This document shows positions 1 through 6,863 of a stretch of DNA of 64,000 nucleotides, piece after piece. The notes under the pieces are model-generated. The model was not told where the DNA came from, did not search any database, and worked only from the letters and a program-made list of their open reading frames with translations. Made by a program: the position numbers and the translations under genes. This stretch comes from Rothia mucilaginosa (lineage in GTDB: Bacteria > Actinomycetota > Actinomycetes > Actinomycetales > Micrococcaceae). The stretch is taken from contig NZ_CABFLY010000001.1 in assembly GCF_901875305.1 (NCBI RefSeq), positions 310,001 to 374,000 of the forward strand. The letters are read 5' to 3'. Within the stretch, counting starts at the first letter, position 1; each line of letters starts with the position of its first letter.

Positions 1-296
1 TTCGTCAGATCCGTGAGGATCATATACACCGACTGCACGGTAATGGTAGGAATCTCTTGCCGCACAACGGTAACTATTTCCTCGGTATTGGCATGGGGAT
101 GAGCCTGAACCGCACGTAGAACAGCAAGCCGCTGTTTCGTGACCCTGCGCCCCTTAGCGCGCAAGTTTTGCGACCAAGATTCCGTGAGAAGTCCGGTCGC
201 GGATTCTGCTGCCAACGGTAGCACGCCGGTGTGGGAGCATCCGTGAAGAGGGTGCTCGGGTTCCGGGTGTGCGTTCGTATCTAGGGGTTCGGTCAT
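1..296 (-). CDS. Fur-family metal/peroxide-responsive repressor, N-terminal 98 residues (runs off the window)
   Basis: Reading leftward from an ATG at 296, the visible part has a His- and Cys-containing tail (HGCSH) and then the Fur/PerR winged-helix DNA-binding domain: LRAKGRRVTKQRLAVL near residues 45-60, HPHANTEEI, and the recognition helix TVQSVYMIL near residues 85-94. Family knowledge: these proteins bind Fe(II), Mn(II) or Zn(II) and repress iron-uptake or peroxide-defence genes; FurA types often sit before a catalase gene, which would lie to the left of this window. The metal-binding dimerisation half is missing, so Fur, PerR and Zur cannot be told apart. A -10 hexamer ends seven bases before the ATG and I see no ribosome-binding site, so the mRNA may be leaderless. 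Confidence 0.85.
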   Translation of the reverse strand, partial: MTEPLDTNAHPEPEHPLHGCSHTGVLPLAAESATGLLTESWSQNLRAKGRRVTKQRLAVLRAVQAHPHANTEEIVTVVRQEIPTITVQSVYMILTDLT

Positions 297-303
297 GAAC
301 GAT

Positions 304-358
304 ACTCTACCGTTAATCTGACTTTTTCACAATTACAATTACGATAAATTCATAATAA
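304..358 (-). promoter_or_regulatory. Promoter of the Fur-family gene with a Fur/PerR-box-like sequence
   Basis: On the minus strand TAGAGT (309-304) is a good -10 hexamer ending seven bases before the ATG. About 40 bases upstream, 344-358 reads on the minus strand as TTATTATGAATTTAT. By eye this matches about 11 of 15 positions of the classical TTATAATNATTATAA PerR/Fur box, so autoregulation is plausible. The area is AT-rich compared with its surroundings, which makes a chance match easier. Confidence 0.4.
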
Positions 359-367
359 GAGCCGTGT

Positions 368-853
368 TTGGGGTACTTTCACCATGACCTCATGCACGTC
401 TACAACCGCGATATTCTTACAAGCTCGGTGGCAGCCGGTATCGCAACCCTGATTACGGCGGCGGCACAGATTGTTGGTTTTGGCTCCATGATGGGCGGGA
501 ACCGTGAGCGCGGCGGCGGAAACTTTTTGAGCATAATCCTGATGTCGCTTCTGACTCCCATTGCTACGGCGGTTATTCAGATGGCTATCAGCCGCACCCG
601 CGAATACGATGCCGATGAAGACGGTGCAAAGCTCACGGGCGATCCGATTGCGCTTGCCTCCGCCCTGAATAAGTTGGAGAAGGGTGTCTCGCTCTACCCA
701 ATGGATCCCAAGAATCAGCAGGTTGTGAATACCTCGGCCTCTATGATTGCGAACCCCTTCGGTGGCCTGAAGAACCTCATGTCTACTCACCCACCGATGG
801 ACAAGCGCATCGCCCGCCTGCAGCAGATGACGCGCGATAACGGTCAGCTATAA
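368..853 (+). pseudogene. htpX: 5'-truncated remnant of HtpX membrane zinc metalloprotease
   Basis: The 161-residue frame matches only the C-terminal half of HtpX (M48 family, normally about 290 residues): HVYNRDILTSSVAAG right after the active site, a membrane segment (ILMSLLTPIATAVIQMAI), the third zinc-ligand region SRTREYDADEDGAKL, and the end THPPMDKRIARLQ. The two N-terminal membrane helices are absent and an in-frame TAA stands at 356-358. The HExxH motif reads HDLMH, so the catalytic Glu is Asp. The residues FGVL, which resemble what precedes HExxH in intact HtpX, are encoded in another frame at 367-378, suggesting a one-base shift at the junction. The well-kept C-terminal part suggests recent decay. 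A shortened, proteolytically inactive protein started from TTG 368 is not excluded. Confidence 0.72.
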
Positions 854-883
854 AACCTGCGTACGTGTTTGTCTTATAGATGG

Positions 884-925
884 AAGGCGGGGCGGTTACC
901 AAAAAACTGGTAACCGCCCCGCCTT
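884..925. terminator. Bidirectional terminator between the htpX remnant and yajQ
   Basis: A perfect 17-bp stem (884-900 with 909-925) closes an eight-base loop between two convergent genes. It reads as a terminator in both directions. Confidence 0.85.
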
Positions 926-961
926 AATAGTGCACTGATGCCGCGTGCACAGCAGAGGTAT

Positions 962-1453
962 CTAGCGATAATTCACGAACTGCAGATCAACGTCAAGATC
1001 TGCGCCTTTAAGCAGTGAAATCACGCTCTGCAGATCGTCGCGAGACTTGGAGGAAACGCGCAGTTCATCGCCCTGGATGGTTGCCTTCACGCCCTTGGGG
1101 CCCTCCTCGCGGATCATCTTGGAGATTTTCTTGGCCTGGTCCTGAGCGATACCTTCTTTGATGGAGCACTCGATACGGGTTTCCTTGCCGGATGCGTAGG
1201 GCTTACCGGAATCCAGGGACTTTAGGGAGATGCCGCGCTTGACCAGCTTGGACTGGAAGACGTCCAGTACGGCCAGGGCGCGCTCTTCGGCGTTGGCTTT
1301 GATGAGGATCTTGTCGCCGGAGTAGTCGATTTCGGCGCCGACGCCGCGGAAGTCGTAGCGCTGGGAGATTTCCTTCTGTGCCTGGTGCAGGGCGTTGGAT
1401 ACTTCCTGCTTGTCGACCTTGGAGACAACGTCGAACGAGGATTCGCTAGCCAT
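962..1453 (-). CDS. yajQ: YajQ family nucleotide-binding protein
   Basis: The 163-residue protein matches YajQ (DUF520) along its whole length: the [14 protein letters not shown] start, the RYDFRG segment, and the end [12 protein letters not shown]. The fold is two ferredoxin-like domains; some relatives bind cyclic di-GMP, and a role here can only be inferred. The ATG at 1453 is preceded by GAAAGG on the minus strand and begins exactly where the family does. A longer in-frame reading to 1528 has no family match and would cross the promoter region. The gene diverges from the next one at 1596 and ends at the shared terminator at 884-925. Confidence 0.93.
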   Translation of the reverse strand: MASESSFDVVSKVDKQEVSNALHQAQKEISQRYDFRGVGAEIDYSGDKILIKANAEERALAVLDVFQSKLVKRGISLKSLDSGKPYASGKETRIECSIKEGIAQDQAKKISKMIREEGPKGVKATIQGDELRVSSKSRDDLQSVISLLKGADLDVDLQFVNYR

Positions 1454-1595
1454 GGGCTTTCCTTTCGTGAATGAGGTGCTACAGGCACCGGTTAGTACTA
1501 GCCTACCGGGTTGGTGGCTCTTGTTCACAGCTAACTATCAGAAATACGGGCCTGTTTTACAGGTGTTGCTAACTTTAAAAGAGGACAATAGAGAC

Positions 1596-1982
1596 ATGAC
1601 CACTCACAATCTGTCTGCGACGGACCCGCGTACGAGCGAGGAAGCTCGCGACCTGCAAACTCTTCTTTTCATCGATTTGCATACTTCGTTGGGTGCTGAG
1701 CCCGAGGGTATTCCTGAGGCGGAGCGTCTCGATGAATCTGAGCATCACGATATTCATCTCGACTTGCATGAGGAAGATGCTGAGCCCTCTGACTTTGAGG
1801 GTATTGGTATTACCCTGACGGAGCCTTCGCTCGTGGCTCGATTCCGCGGCGTTCGTCGCGATCTGGAGCGCGAGATTTCCGGTGGCATGTGCACGGTTGA
1901 GCAGGCGCGCCGCTACCTGGAGCACCTCGAGATTGTGCTGTTGCTTGAGCAGGATGGCGATATTCCCTCCCGTTCCTTCTAG
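1596..1982 (+). CDS. Small acidic protein of unknown function
   Basis: A 128-residue protein I do not recognise. The ATG at 1596 follows a GAGGA ribosome-binding site at 1581-1585; a longer in-frame reading from 1395 runs back into yajQ and is unlikely. The centre is very acidic and His-rich (HHDIHLDLHEEDAEPSDFEG). A more ordinary helical C-terminal half follows, with RFRGVRRDLEREI and TVEQARRYLEHLEIVLLLEQ, which could form an amphipathic hairpin or dimer. I see no signal peptide, membrane segment or catalytic motif. The gene stands alone between yajQ and tRNA-Tyr. Codon choice is like its neighbours, so it looks like a resident gene. Confidence 0.72.
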   Translation: MTTHNLSATDPRTSEEARDLQTLLFIDLHTSLGAEPEGIPEAERLDESEHHDIHLDLHEEDAEPSDFEGIGITLTEPSLVARFRGVRRDLEREISGGMCTVEQARRYLEHLEIVLLLEQDGDIPSRSF

Positions 1983-2041
1983 GCTTTCTAGGCTGAAGAC
2001 CTCCTGAGCTGCGGGTTGTGGCGTTTGCGATGTGTGTGGGG

Positions 2042-2071
2042 TTCAACCCTAGACTCAGTGCAAAGTATAAC
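2042..2071 (+). promoter_or_regulatory. Candidate promoter for tRNA-Tyr
   Basis: TTCAAC (2042-2047) and TATAAC (2066-2071) are separated by 18 bases, about 95 bases before the tRNA. A second possible -10, TAGAGT, lies nearer at about 2120 but has a poorer -35. Confidence 0.4.
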
Positions 2072-2167
2072 CTTCGTCACAAATCTGGCTCTGAAGTGTA
2101 CACGGCTCGCAAACTACTGTAGAGTAGTCTCTGTTCGCGTGAGCGAGCAACTAGCACCTAGCTAGGC

Positions 2168-2249
2168 GGCAGGTTACCCGAGCGGCCAAAGGGGGCTGAC
2201 TGTAAATCAGCTGGCACTGCCTACGGGGGTTCGAATCCCTCACCTGCCA
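2168..2249 (+). tRNA. tRNA-Tyr (GTA)
   Basis: The acceptor stem pairs GGCAGGT (2168-2174) with ACCTGCC (2242-2248), with discriminator A at 2249. The anticodon loop CTGTAAA gives GTA at 2202-2204. A long variable arm makes it class II, as expected for bacterial tRNA-Tyr, and the T-arm GGTTCGAATCC is canonical. No CCA is encoded. Confidence 0.96.
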
Positions 2250-2254
2250 CTAAT

Positions 2255-2284
2255 AGCCCGGTTACGAAAGTAGCCGGGCTTTTG
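2255..2284 (+). terminator. Terminator after tRNA-Tyr
   Basis: An 11-bp stem with one G-T pair (2255-2265 with 2270-2280) closes a GAAA loop and is followed by TTT. The next 289 bases up to trxA hold no gene that I can support. Confidence 0.82.
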
Positions 2285-2561
2285 TGTATCTAGAATCGGT
2301 ACCTAAAACTAAGAGCTCGGTAGCGAGGTGTAGCGAGGCGCATGTGCGCAGTGCTCCTTATCGAAGCTCCTGTACGGCTTTCGCTTGCCGGGTAGCGCGC
2401 CTCCACAATTGGCTCCAGTAACCTTCACCGGAGTTCCCGCGACACGCCTAAAACTCGATAGAAACTACCGCGTAAAGAGCCAACTATGACGGCTACTTGT
2501 CATATCTTTCACAATGTTTGAATCCCAGGGCGAACAATTCGCGATTGGGGTCTCGAGGGTG

Positions 2562-2567
2562 TAGTTT
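2562..2567 (+). promoter_or_regulatory. -10 element of trxA, placed for a leaderless mRNA
   Basis: TAGTTT ends exactly six bases before the ATG at 2574 and there is no ribosome-binding site, so transcription would begin at or next to the start codon. Confidence 0.5.
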
Positions 2568-2573
2568 TATCTC

Positions 2574-2951
2574 ATGGCTACTATTGAAATTACTCAGCAG
2601 AACCTGACTGCAACCGTCGAGAGCAACGACATCGTCTTCCTGGATTTCTGGGCAGATTGGTGCGGTCCCTGCAAGCAGTTCTCCCCCGTCTATGAGGCGG
2701 CTTCGGAGAAGCACAGCGACATCGTTTTCGGCAAGGTTGACACCGAAGCCCAGGGTCAGCTCGCCCAGGCTGCGGGCATTACCTCCATTCCCACCATTAT
2801 GGGCTTCCGTGGCGGTATCCTGGTGTACCAGCAGGCCGGCGCACTGCGCGAGGACCAGCTCGAGACCGTGATCAGCTCGATTCGCGAGCTCGACATGGAC
2901 AAGGTCCGTGCAGAGATTGCAGCGGCTGAAGGTTCTGCAGAACAGAAGTAA
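2574..2951 (+). CDS. trxA: Thioredoxin
   Basis: A 125-residue single-domain thioredoxin. The redox motif WCGPC is at residues 29-33, the buried Asp at 24, and the cis-proline in ITSIPT at residue 73. The protein reduces disulfides in the cytoplasm with electrons from thioredoxin reductase, which is not in this window. There is no signal peptide. The last 20 or so residues form a charged tail (KVRAEIAAAEGSAEQK), slightly longer than in E. coli Trx1 (about 109 residues). It is a single gene ending at a strong terminator. Confidence 0.93.
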   Translation: MATIEITQQNLTATVESNDIVFLDFWADWCGPCKQFSPVYEAASEKHSDIVFGKVDTEAQGQLAQAAGITSIPTIMGFRGGILVYQQAGALREDQLETVISSIRELDMDKVRAEIAAAEGSAEQK

Positions 2952-2974
2952 GCTCAACCACGCATAAGAGCTTG

Positions 2975-3017
2975 AACGGGGCGTACCCACCGGAATAACC
3001 GGAGGGTACGCCCCGTT
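2975..3017. terminator. Terminator between trxA and the convergent glycosylase gene
   Basis: Arms 2975-2988 and 3004-3017 pair perfectly over 14 bp, with an inner CCGG/CCGG extension. It can serve both convergent genes. Confidence 0.85.
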
Positions 3018-3037
3018 GTTTGTGCCTCAGCGAGCAT

Positions 3038-4276
3038 TCAGCGCTCGCGGTGATCCTCAATGCTCATGCGTGCGCCGAAGCGCTGCTTCCAGAAGCCCGA
3101 AGCATACATATAACGCACCACGCGTTGCCGGTGCGGGCTGTACGGGGCGAGTAAGCTAATCATCCCCGCGTCATCGGTGCGGCGGCCGCTGAGCAGTTCG
3201 CCAACCGAGTGCGCCAGGTGGTAATCGCCCACGCTGATGGCATCCGGGTGCCCATACACGCGCTGGAGAGTTTCAGCGATGCTCCACGGGCCCACCCCGC
3301 GTAGCGTGTTGAGCGCCCGGGCCAGGGCTGTGACGTCGCCGGTGCCGGCGACCCGGGCGATAGCGGGGGCGGAGCGAGCGTAGGCGCGTACCGCATCGTA
3401 GCGGCTCTTATCCACGCCCGCCCGGTGCCAATCCCAGGTAGGGACAGCCGCCAGGGTGCGGGCCGTGGGGTAGACACGCAGGCCCTCGGGCTGATGGGGT
3501 AAGCCACTCACCGGAGCAGGTTCACCGTGCCGGTACAGAATCCACCGCAGAGCCCTGAAAGCTTCGGTCTGTGTGATACGTTGCTCCACGATGGCGTTGA
3601 GTACGTGCCGGTCCAGCTGGCCCGAGGCGCTCAGCCGCAGTCCGGGGTTAGCTCGCCAGGCGGTACGGATGCGCTCGGGGAGCTCCCCGAATGTGGGAAG
3701 GGAGGCGAAGTCCTCGAGGTGGTCGTGCAGTCCCAGCCAGTAGGTCATCTCATCGGCCAGGGCTTGTACGTCGTGGCGCGCTGCCAGCTGCCGGTCGGCA
3801 GCATCGTAGGAAGTCCAGATGCGAATGCGGACGGGGTGCATCAGCAGCCGGTGTAAGGACGGAAGAGCGGCTACCACGGAATCGGGAGAGCCCGTCGAGC
3901 TTTCGGGCAGGCGGTCCACGAAGAGCACCGCAGGAAAGTTATGCTTTGGCGTGCGGGCCGTTATCCAGATGCGCTCGGCTCCAGCCTCTCGGCTGAGTGC
4001 GCGGTAGGCAGGATCGCCCGCGCCTCGGCCCAGAACGCCTAGTGTCTGCGCCAGGTGCACGGGAACCTGCGGCTCGAGGATGACCTCGCAGGACTCTGGC
4101 ATGAGAGTGCCCGGTAGGGCACGTGTGTTCGCGGGGGAGAGCGCGCGAATCGTCACGCGCGGTTCAGCGCGCAACGGTCCTGGGGCGTAGGGTAGGTGCG
4201 CCGCGGCCAGCGGGTGCAGGTTTGCGCCTGGCGCTGGAGGTAGCGGCCGGGTAATCGAGGAGGGTTGCGTGCTCAC
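3038..4276 (-). CDS. HhH-GPD DNA glycosylase, AlkA-like (3-methyladenine excision)
   Basis: A 412-residue protein with a C-terminal helix-hairpin-helix glycosylase domain. The hairpin LRGVGPWSI is near residues 325-333 and the catalytic Asp is in VGDYHLAH (Asp351), the position of Asp238 in E. coli AlkA. Family knowledge: such enzymes remove alkylated purines in base-excision repair. It has no Cys-rich Ada domain and no iron-sulfur loop, so it is neither an Ada-AlkA fusion nor MutY/Nth. The roughly 140 residues before the AlkA core are Pro- and Ala-rich and probably correspond to the variable AlkA N-domain. The GTG start has no ribosome-binding site, and TAGACT lies six bases upstream, suggesting a leaderless mRNA. 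The gene diverges from the DUF2079 gene. Confidence 0.85.
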   Translation of the reverse strand: MSTQPSSITRPLPPAPGANLHPLAAAHLPYAPGPLRAEPRVTIRALSPANTRALPGTLMPESCEVILEPQVPVHLAQTLGVLGRGAGDPAYRALSREAGAERIWITARTPKHNFPAVLFVDRLPESSTGSPDSVVAALPSLHRLLMHPVRIRIWTSYDAADRQLAARHDVQALADEMTYWLGLHDHLEDFASLPTFGELPERIRTAWRANPGLRLSASGQLDRHVLNAIVEQRITQTEAFRALRWILYRHGEPAPVSGLPHQPEGLRVYPTARTLAAVPTWDWHRAGVDKSRYDAVRAYARSAPAIARVAGTGDVTALARALNTLRGVGPWSIAETLQRVYGHPDAISVGDYHLAHSVGELLSGRRTDDAGMISLLAPYSPHRQRVVRYMYASGFWKQRFGARMSIEDHRER

Positions 4277-4282
4277 AGCACC

Positions 4283-4288
4283 AGTCTA
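4283..4288 (-). promoter_or_regulatory. -10 element of the AlkA-like gene, placed for a leaderless mRNA
   Basis: TAGACT on the minus strand ends six bases before the GTG at 4276, the same geometry as at hadA (10883-10888). Confidence 0.5.
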
Positions 4289-4444
4289 CGCGGCCAGCTC
4301 TGGGGCTTCGAGCGGGTGGGCTCGGCGATGGAGCGTCCCGGAGTCATGCGATACCCTAGAGTGATAAGGAATGTGTACAGTGCATCACGGGCCGGGCGGT
4401 AGAACCCGATACCTGATGGGTGCACGTCCGAGGGAAGGACGCTC

Positions 4445-6232
4445 ATGGCATCGGAAGAGACGGAAGTAGCCGCGCAGAACGCGGCCCCAACGAAGCCTCG
4501 AGCCACCGGTAGCTCGGCCTCCCGATGGGGCATCCTCGCGGGCCTTCGCGAGCGCCTCAAGCGCATTCGTTTGATTGATTTGCTCCCCGGGTTGGTGCTG
4601 GGCGTGGCCGTCATGGCGCTGTACACCTACTATTCGCTGCAGCAGATTAAGCACTGGGTGACCCCCTCGTGGGACCTTGCAATCTTCACGCAGATGGCCC
4701 AGGCGTACTCGCACTTCTCCGCGCCAATCGTGCCGATTAAGGGGCCGGGTTTTAACCTCTGGGGCGATCACTTCCACCCCATCCTGGTGCTACTGGGGCC
4801 GATTTACGGGATGTTTCCTTCGCCTACGACCCTGCTCGTTGTGCAGAACGCCCTGATTGCGGCCGCCACGAGCGCCATTGTTTTCTTGACTCAGCGTGCC
4901 TTTGCCCTGGCCCGTGCCTCCCGAACCGGTGAGGGATCTGAACCGTCCCGGCTCCAACGGTTCGTGCCGACGCTAACGGGTCTTCTGCTCGGTGCCGCCT
5001 TTGCCTTGAGCTTTGGCGTGCAGCAGGCCGTCGCCGCGCAGTTCCACGAGGTGGCCTTCGCTGTGCCCCTGCTGACCGTGAGCCTGGGATACCTGGTGTT
5101 GGCCTCGCGCGTGAGTGATGGTGAACGAAACCGATACCTCGTTCGCGCCTGCTGGTGGGCCCTGCCCATCGCCTTCGTCAAGGAGGATATGGGCGTGACC
5201 GCGGCCGTCATCGGGTTTGTGATTCTGATTCGTAGCGGCTGGCTGGGCGTTGCGTACGATATTCTGCTACCCCGCCTCACTGAGGGGGAACCGGATTCGT
5301 TCCGCGTTCGCCTGCGTTCCCTATACCACTCCTGGGCCCGCACTCGCGCGGTAGCCGAGTCGAGCATGGTGGTTGTGTGGGGCATCTTCTGGTCGGTGGT
5401 CTCAATTGTCGTGATTCTGCCCTATTTCAACAGCGGTGGAACCTTTGACTACGCCGACAAGGTGAACGTTACCGCCGCCGTTGGGGACCCTTTCGGCTCC
5501 CTGATTCAGATGATGAATAACAACACGAAGATGGCGACTTTGGGCCTGTTGCTCATCACGGGTGCGGTGCTGTGGGTCAGCTCGCCTCTTGCGATGGTGG
5601 CCTTACCGACCATCGCGTGGCGTCTGCTCTCCACGATGGAGTCCTATTGGGCCAGCACTTGGCATTACTCTCTGGTACTGATGCCGGTCGTCTTCTGTGC
5701 CCTGCTGGATACCGTGCTGCGGATGCGTTACGGTACGGTTCCGGCCCGCAAACCCGCTGAGCTCTCCGAGGCCTCCGAAGCTCCCGTGGAGCCTTCTGGG
5801 CGCCGCCGCATCCAGGTCCGCAATCTGCCCGTGTGGGTTCTGCCGACCGTGGCGCTGTTCTTGGCTGTGTCCCCGATTTTTGTGGCGGGTTCTACGCAGC
5901 CGCTCGCTTCCCTGGCGAACTCGCAGTTTACCGACTCGTCGTTGACCTCCAGCGACCAGATGAAGCTTAAGGCCGTGCAGCAGGTACCCGAGGGTGTTAC
6001 CGTGGCTTCAGATTTGTCTATCTTGACGCAACTGATTCCGGGCCGCACCGTCTACTGGATTGGTCACACCGGCGAGCCGGCCCCCGAGTATGTGGTGATT
6101 GACCGTCGCAATAACTCTTGGGGTGGTAATCCTCCGGCAAATGTGGCTCAGTACGCCGCTGACCGATACGGCCACTCCTACGCCAAGCACGCGAGCGTGG
6201 GAAGCATCGATATCGTACGCCGCGTCGACTAG
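4445..6232 (+). CDS. DUF2079 family polytopic membrane protein
   Basis: A 595-residue membrane protein. A cytoplasmic head of about 40 residues is followed by a first helix (LLPGLVLGVAVMALYTYY) and many more hydrophobic segments across the length. The DUF2079 hallmark GDHFHPILVLL is at residues 107-117, just after WDLAIFTQ, which gives confident family membership. Some relatives look like GT-C type glycosyltransferases, so a cell-envelope sugar or lipid role is possible but unproven. The loop with PARKPAELSEASEAP near 430 is cytoplasmic or flexible. The ATG is preceded by GAGGGAAGGA. The gene appears monocistronic. Confidence 0.85.
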   Translation: MASEETEVAAQNAAPTKPRATGSSASRWGILAGLRERLKRIRLIDLLPGLVLGVAVMALYTYYSLQQIKHWVTPSWDLAIFTQMAQAYSHFSAPIVPIKGPGFNLWGDHFHPILVLLGPIYGMFPSPTTLLVVQNALIAAATSAIVFLTQRAFALARASRTGEGSEPSRLQRFVPTLTGLLLGAAFALSFGVQQAVAAQFHEVAFAVPLLTVSLGYLVLASRVSDGERNRYLVRACWWALPIAFVKEDMGVTAAVIGFVILIRSGWLGVAYDILLPRLTEGEPDSFRVRLRSLYHSWARTRAVAESSMVVVWGIFWSVVSIVVILPYFNSGGTFDYADKVNVTAAVGDPFGSLIQMMNNNTKMATLGLLLITGAVLWVSSPLAMVALPTIAWRLLSTMESYWASTWHYSLVLMPVVFCALLDTVLRMRYGTVPARKPAELSEASEAPVEPSGRRRIQVRNLPVWVLPTVALFLAVSPIFVAGSTQPLASLANSQFTDSSLTSSDQMKLKAVQQVPEGVTVASDLSILTQLIPGRTVYWIGHTGEPAPEYVVIDRRNNSWGGNPPANVAQYAADRYGHSYAKHASVGSIDIVRRVD

Positions 6233-6863
6233 CGGTGTTGTGGTTAGCGTCGGCACGTTCCGCCCTGCTTCGCGTTGTCCTCTGCATGAGGTGTTCAGCA
6301 CCTTTTGGGGTGTTCTGTGCTGCCCTGCGGTACACTGTATAGACACGGGAACCCCCGATGAAGGTCTTGTGCGCACCGAGCACCCCAGGTGGTGCCGCTT
6401 CGAAAAGTGCGCCGTACTCACCATCACCGATTGATACGCCCCGCTTATTGCGGCCTCGCCGCGCGCGGGCTTCTCTGAACGATCTCTGGTCAAAGCCTCC
6501 TGACGCGTCTGCTGTTACAGACTGATACGCCATGCGGGTGAGGCCCCATGCCAGGAATACGTGACGCCTTATGTGAGCACAATTGACCGTACCCCTCTCC
6601 GATGCCGCGCGCCCCGGTGCGCGTTTTCGGCGCGGTAACGTACGAGTCCCCAATTGTGTAGCGAGAAATTCAAGACCGCTCCCAGCAGTAACCCTCACGC
6701 CCTCACTGTGCCCTCTGCGCCCTGTGCGAGGGGGCGGCCGGGCGTGTGCGGTGAAACCGTCGGCTGAACATACACGCCGGATGCATGTGGCTGGGCCGTG
6801 AAGGGGACACCCGGTAAGCGCCGAAGAGCGTGCGCTATCCACCCCTACCGTATAGAGGAAAAA
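6233..6863 (+). promoter_or_regulatory. Long intergenic region, probably a long leader of the DEAD-box helicase mRNA
   Basis: These 631 bases hold no gene I can support; the small frames in them lack ribosome-binding sites or family matches. A possible extended -10 (TGTATAGA) lies near 6346-6353, which would give a leader of about 500 bases. Inside it are a GC hairpin (6606-6610 with 6619-6623) followed by TTTT, an overlapping alternative pairing (6605-6610 with 6630-6635), and a repeated TGATACGCC (6432-6440 and 6523-6531). E. coli deaD (csdA) also has a very long 5' leader, so post-transcriptional or cold control is a reasonable inference. Confidence 0.4.

Noticed and set aside
6583..6801. 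Small frame upstream of the helicase as a separate gene
   Set aside because: No ribosome-binding site, Pro/Arg-rich random-looking product and overlap with the leader region.
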